Below are positions 59,947 through 64,000 of a stretch of 64,000 nt of DNA, one piece after another. The stretch's first letter is position 1. Every line of letters starts with the position of its first letter. Below the pieces are notes generated by a model. It worked only from the letters and a program-made list of their open reading frames with translations, did no database searches and had not been told where the DNA came from. Both the position numbers and the translations under genes were made by a program. The DNA is taken from positions 8,669,501 to 8,733,500 of the forward strand of contig CM034102.1 of the NCBI GenBank assembly GCA_019914945.1, read 5' to 3'. Origin of the DNA: Typha latifolia. Lineage: Eukaryota > Streptophyta > Magnoliopsida > Poales > Typhaceae.

Positions 59947-61683
59947 ATGGATTTTCATAGAGATGGACTATCATCTGTTATACCTCCTATTCTAGATGGA
60001 TCAAATTATGGATATTGGAAAGCTAGGATGAGAGCTTACTTGAAGTCTATAGATGAACGAGTATGGTTTGCCGTTGTGAACGGTTGGAGTCCACCAATGT
60101 ACATGGTGAATGATAAACTTGCTGATAAACCGATAGAGTCATGGGATAGGTCAGACTATGAAAAAGTTGGATGGAATAACAAGGCAATAAATGCAATTTT
60201 TAGTTGTGTTTCCTCGGAAGAATTTAGAAGAATTTCTACTTGTGAGATAGCAAAAGAAGCTTGGACAATCTTAGAAACAACTTATGAAGGAACTATGGCT
60301 GTAAAACTTTCAAAACTTCAGAGGTTGACTACTAGTTTTGAAACCCTGCGTATGGAGGAGAATGAGACATTTGATGAGTTCTATGCAAAGCTGAGTGATA
60401 TAGTCAACTCCAGTTTCAACCTAGGAGAGAAAATTCCTGAAAACAGAATTGTCCGTAAGATCCCTAGGTCTCTTCCAGAAAGGTTTTAGGCAAAAGTTAC
60501 AGCTATCGAGGAAAGTAAGGATATCGATTCTATGAAAGTTGAACAATTGGTAGGAAATCTACAAACATTTGAGTCCAGTCTTTCAAAACCAAGGAAGTCC
60601 AAAGGGATGGCCCTATCCATAGTTGAACAAAATTTAGAGGAGTCTGATGATGAAGGTGATTTAGATGTTGAGATGTTGACCAAGTTTGTCAAAAAGTTCA
60701 ATAAATTCTTTCGGAAGCCAAACAAGTTGAATGCTGAAAAACTTGATAAAAGCAAAACCTTTGTGAAAAAGAAGAATACTGTGAGTTCAAATACATGTGG
60801 TACCAACAACAATGTCAAATAGAAAAATAAGAATTCTGAGAATAAAGTTCAATGTTTTGAATGTTCTGGTTTTGGACACATCGCACAAGAATGCCCTAAT
60901 CGCCTTAAGAAGAAGGGTAAAGCTATGAAAGTTACTTGGGATGAATCAGATGATGATTCTGGAAAAGACGAAGAAAACTTTGTAGCTTCTGCCTCTTCTC
61001 TATTTAATATTGATTCCGTTATTGATACTGATAGTACAGATGATCAGGATATTTTACCAGCTGAAGAAGATGAATCTGAAATTCAAAAGGCATATAATGA
61101 CCTATATCTGGAGTCGTTTAAACTCAAGAAAAGCAATCTTAGACTACATCAACGACTCAAGGTAATTGAACCAGAAAGAATTAAATTTGAGGAGAAGTAC
61201 AAATTGGAACTTGAACATGTCAAAGACCTTTCTAAACAACTTGACAATGCGAAAAATAAAATGAAGGCTGATGAAATTGAACTAGAGCGATTGAATAAGG
61301 AAGTGACATTTCTAAAAGGTATACAAAAGGAGGAATACCTGAAGCCAACAACCGCATTTACAAAGCAATCCTGGATGAACCCTTCTAAACAGAACTTGAA
61401 TATACAAACTGGTGAATCTTCGACGGTACCAAAGGCAAACTCTAGTCACACTCCTCGACAAAAGGTGAGTAGAAAAAGGTTTGTTCCGACATGCTATTAT
61501 TGCGACATTCTAGGGCATATTCGACCTCATTGCAAACTTTTACAAAAACCTAGAAGTGCTTTTATTTATGGGATGAAAACAAAGGCCATATGGGTCAAGA
61601 AAGGTGATTTGTTTACAAAACCTTTGGATTTACAGAGATTTGAGTATCTTCGTACTTCTTTAGGAATTTGTGCTTTGGATTGA
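59947..61683 (+). pseudogene. Sirevirus-like gag fused to the last residues of pol (copy D)
   Basis: Starts at 59947 with MDFHRDG. The gag domain (GSNYGYWKARMRAYLKSIDE to IPENRIVRKIPRSLPERF) is followed by TAG at 60487-60489, then KSKGMALSIVEQNLEESDDE, a second TAG at 60820-60822, the zinc knuckle CFECSGFGHIAQECP (near 60850-60900), a Lys/Glu-rich coiled coil (61050-61330), and the knuckle CYYCDILGHIRPHC (about 61493). It then jumps from AIWVKKGD to LFTKPLDLQRFEYLRTSLGI, which is the normal C-terminus of copia pol. Protease, integrase, RT and RNase H are therefore missing in one clean deletion. Both stops are in frame with the rest. The first stop is shared with copy C. Confidence 0.92.
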
Positions 61684-63365
61684 TTTCCTTTTTGTTTTGA
61701 TTTGCATGTTTCATTTTTATGAGTTTTTTCGTTTCTTTTTAGGTTTTATTTTACTCTGAAATTTTCTTTGCTTTTAGTTTCAGATTTGTCGAGAGTTTTT
61801 GCTATAAAAAAAATTGATGCACTCCTAGATTCAATAATATACTCTTGACATAAAAATATGATTTTTCACTTGATTATGAGTTATTATAGTCAATTTTGTC
61901 ATCTTGTAGTATATTGTTTCAATTTTGATTTTGTCACTCCCTCGACTTCTATAATAATAAAAAGTTTAATGCACTCATAACGTATGTGTATTATTGTGTG
62001 AGCATGATATCATGAATATTTTTATAAATAGCTCACTATTAACTTTGATTTGCACAGTTTGACCTCATGCTTAGTCATAAAAAATATGTTCATAAAAGAT
62101 CAATGAAAAGGGCTACAATGAGTTAGTGTGAAAGCCGTCTTGTTTCGAGTCCAGTTTGACTCAGTACATTATATGCAAATTCAAAAAAATATATGTGAAT
62201 TTCTTCTTGCACTTTGTTTGATTTGTATTACAAGAAAAGGGCTACCTACTCATGTGTGAAAGTCATCATTGCACCTATATTGGTTTATGTATAAAAAATA
62301 ATACAGAAAAATTCCTGTTATGTTATGGAGAATAAGTCGAAAAGTGCAAAATTTCAATACTAAGTCGGTTTGACTCTTTTGTGTTGCATCATTGTTTATA
62401 TAGAAAAGTTTGTTTAAAAAGATTGGTTCATGTTATCTATGCTCATCTTGCATATGCATATCGTTATGATCAATCAAGATTAATTTAATTTTGAGTGATG
62501 CATTAGAATTGATTATAATATGCTCTTGATGATTTGATTGATCTGTGTATGACTTTTTCATTTGATTGTCATATTCTATGTCTTGAATCTATTTTGAATT
62601 TTCTAGAAGTGCATCTCCAAAAAGATTTTTGATTTGTTTTAGTTTAAATTTAAAAAAAAAATCCAAATCCTCAAAATCTTCATCTTTTTCATCAAAATTT
62701 TCACTTCAAACCGTTTTAAAGTCTTTTGGCCGAAACTTCAAGATTTTCTTCACTTTTTGCGAGGTATGATCATTCATCAATTTTCTTATTTTTTTTATTC
62801 AATTAAGTCTCTTGATCTTGATTGATTTCGTGCGGTTTCAAGTTTTGATCACGTTAAACTTAATATATTGATGTTTTTTGTGCGATTGAATGTGATATCT
62901 TAGCGTTTTCAAGTGAAAGATGGGTTTCAATTAGGGCCTTCATGGTTTCTTCATCGTCAGTTCCCTCCGAGTTCCTAGTCTTTGGCATTTGTGTCAAAAA
63001 GGGGGAGAGTGTCTAGTGTGTCGTGTGTGGTGCTCATTTAAAGTTTTAGAGTTTACGTGTGTAGGGGGAGCATGGCAATAGGGGGAGTTTATTAGAGTCT
63101 TTCTGTCTTTCTAATCTTGCTTATAACTTTGCTTGGAAAAATTGTGAACTTTGTCTGTTTAAGTACTTTTGAACTTATGCTCCATTGATAACTTGTGGTT
63201 GGATTGTTTATTCATTTCAAGTTATTTTCACTTGATCTTGGATTGGTATATGTTTATTTGCAGGGATTGATGTGCAAAATATTCTAGTCTTGTTGATTGC
63301 TCATTTGAAGTACGTGTAATATCTTGTAACCTAGGTGTTTTGTCACAAATTGCCAAAGGGGAGAT
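61684..63365 (+). other. Long 3' internal non-coding region of copy D with several polypurine tracts
   Basis: About 1.7 kb lie between the pol stop and the 3' LTR, without ORFs. Near its end stand repeated purine tracts: CAAAAAGGGGGAGAG (62994-63008), AGGGGGAG (63063-63070), TAGGGGGAG (63080-63088) and AAAGGGGAGAT (63355-63365). Multiple tracts before the 3' LTR are a known trait of the Sirevirus genus, supporting that assignment. Confidence 0.75.
63355..63365 (+). other. LTR-adjacent polypurine tract of copy D
   Basis: AAAGGGGAGAT lies directly before the LTR start TGTTAGG, the position for plus-strand priming. Confidence 0.85.
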
Positions 63366-64000
63366 TGTTAGGTTTTTATTTGTTGGCAATTGTGTACAAA
63401 ATATTCTAAGTATATTTTTTTCATGTATATGAGCTTTACACAAGTCTAGAATATCTCTGGTTTGAAGAATTGCAAGATTATTGGAGAAAAGCCGTTGAGT
63501 GCACACTGCGTTCACAAACGCGTTCGAACGCGGATACTGCGTTCACACAGACAGAGAGCCGCGTTCACAAACGCGTTCGAACGGGTATTGCGTTCACACA
63601 CACCGAGAGCTGTGTTCATAAACGCGTTCAAACGCAACCTGAAGAATTCAAGCTGTCGCGTTCGAACGCACTCGAGCCCGTTCGAACGCACCAACAAAGT
63701 TTAAGAATATTGTACTTTCATGAGTATGGATAAGATTAGGATTTGACTCTATCTTGGAAATCATATATAAGGATTGTGAAACCCTATCTCTAGGGTAGTT
63801 GAAGAAGCATTATTGAAGGAGATTTCTTGAGGCTACATCGGTTCTTCAACTAACAAGGTTCCACTCATCTACAAAAGTTAATCTTTCGTCTTAAGGGCTA
63901 TCTAGACGAAAGATCAATCTCGAGGGTTACTGAGATTGGACTTCAATCACAAGAAGTGGTGAATCGTGGGTTCTAGCGAGCAAGACTGAGAGGAACAAAG
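63366..64000 (+). repeat. 3' LTR of copia copy D, cut by the window end
   Basis: Repeats 59040-59670 with few changes and continues beyond base 64000. An extra GCACACTGC-type segment at about 63498 is absent from the 5' LTR. Most other differences are transitions. Confidence 0.95.
63508..63690. repeat. TTCGAA palindrome array in copia copy D 3' LTR
   Basis: Same units as 59164-59353. Site differences between the two arrays include CG-to-TG/CA changes (for example GTTCGAATGC versus GTTCAAACGC), so sites are decaying independently since insertion. Confidence 0.9.

Overview
This window is nuclear DNA of a flowering plant. The evidence is spliced plant genes with GT-AG introns, long AT-rich intergenic stretches, and many nested LTR retrotransposons with plant-type primer-binding sites. 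The GC-rich first exon and AT-rich later exons of the purine gene recall the GC gradient of many monocots, but the species cannot be named from sequence alone. I see no bacterial, viral or organelle features, no CRISPR array and no tRNA or rRNA gene.

Only three host genes are supported, all on the minus strand. (1) Adenylosuccinate synthetase (2207-3881), three exons; the C-terminal exon lies beyond the left edge. (2) A CPA2-family cation/H+ exchanger, CHX type (26258-29057), three exons and 876 residues, apparently intact. (3) A small membrane-anchored LEA-2/NHL-type protein (48412-55042), with a 5.8-kb first intron and a stop codon that appears to sit alone at the start of its third exon. 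They are unrelated housekeeping, transport and membrane-associated functions and form no pathway.

Everything else recognisable is transposon. 7.1-14.5 kb: a minus-strand Ty3/gypsy element (copy A) with a composite LTR, a broken gag, a foreign LTR between gag and pol, and a pol without integrase. 14.5-18.6 kb: a decayed Ty1/copia pol split by a 2-kb solo LTR. 18.6-24.0 kb: a Sirevirus-like copia gag-pol (copy C) cut off just after the RT YMDD box. 24.0-25.8 kb: a second integrase-less gypsy copy (B). 30.9-41.4 kb: a mosaic of TGTAAC...GTTACA LTRs and of a second gypsy LTR family, with solo LTRs and a possible CACTA remnant. 41.4-45.0 kb: a decayed LINE. 45.7-46.5 and 57.0-58.4 kb: more LTRs of the second family. 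59.0-64.0 kb: a young Sirevirus derivative (copy D) with both LTRs that keeps gag but has lost protease, integrase, RT and RNase H.

Two structural signals stand out. First, arrays of a TTCGAA-centred palindrome (consensus GCGTTCGAACGC) occur in LTRs of both Ty3/gypsy and Ty1/copia elements, and their variants are mostly CpG-decay products. Second, a ladder of tandem GC-rich hairpins (31843-32326) inside one LTR shows compensatory base changes between units.
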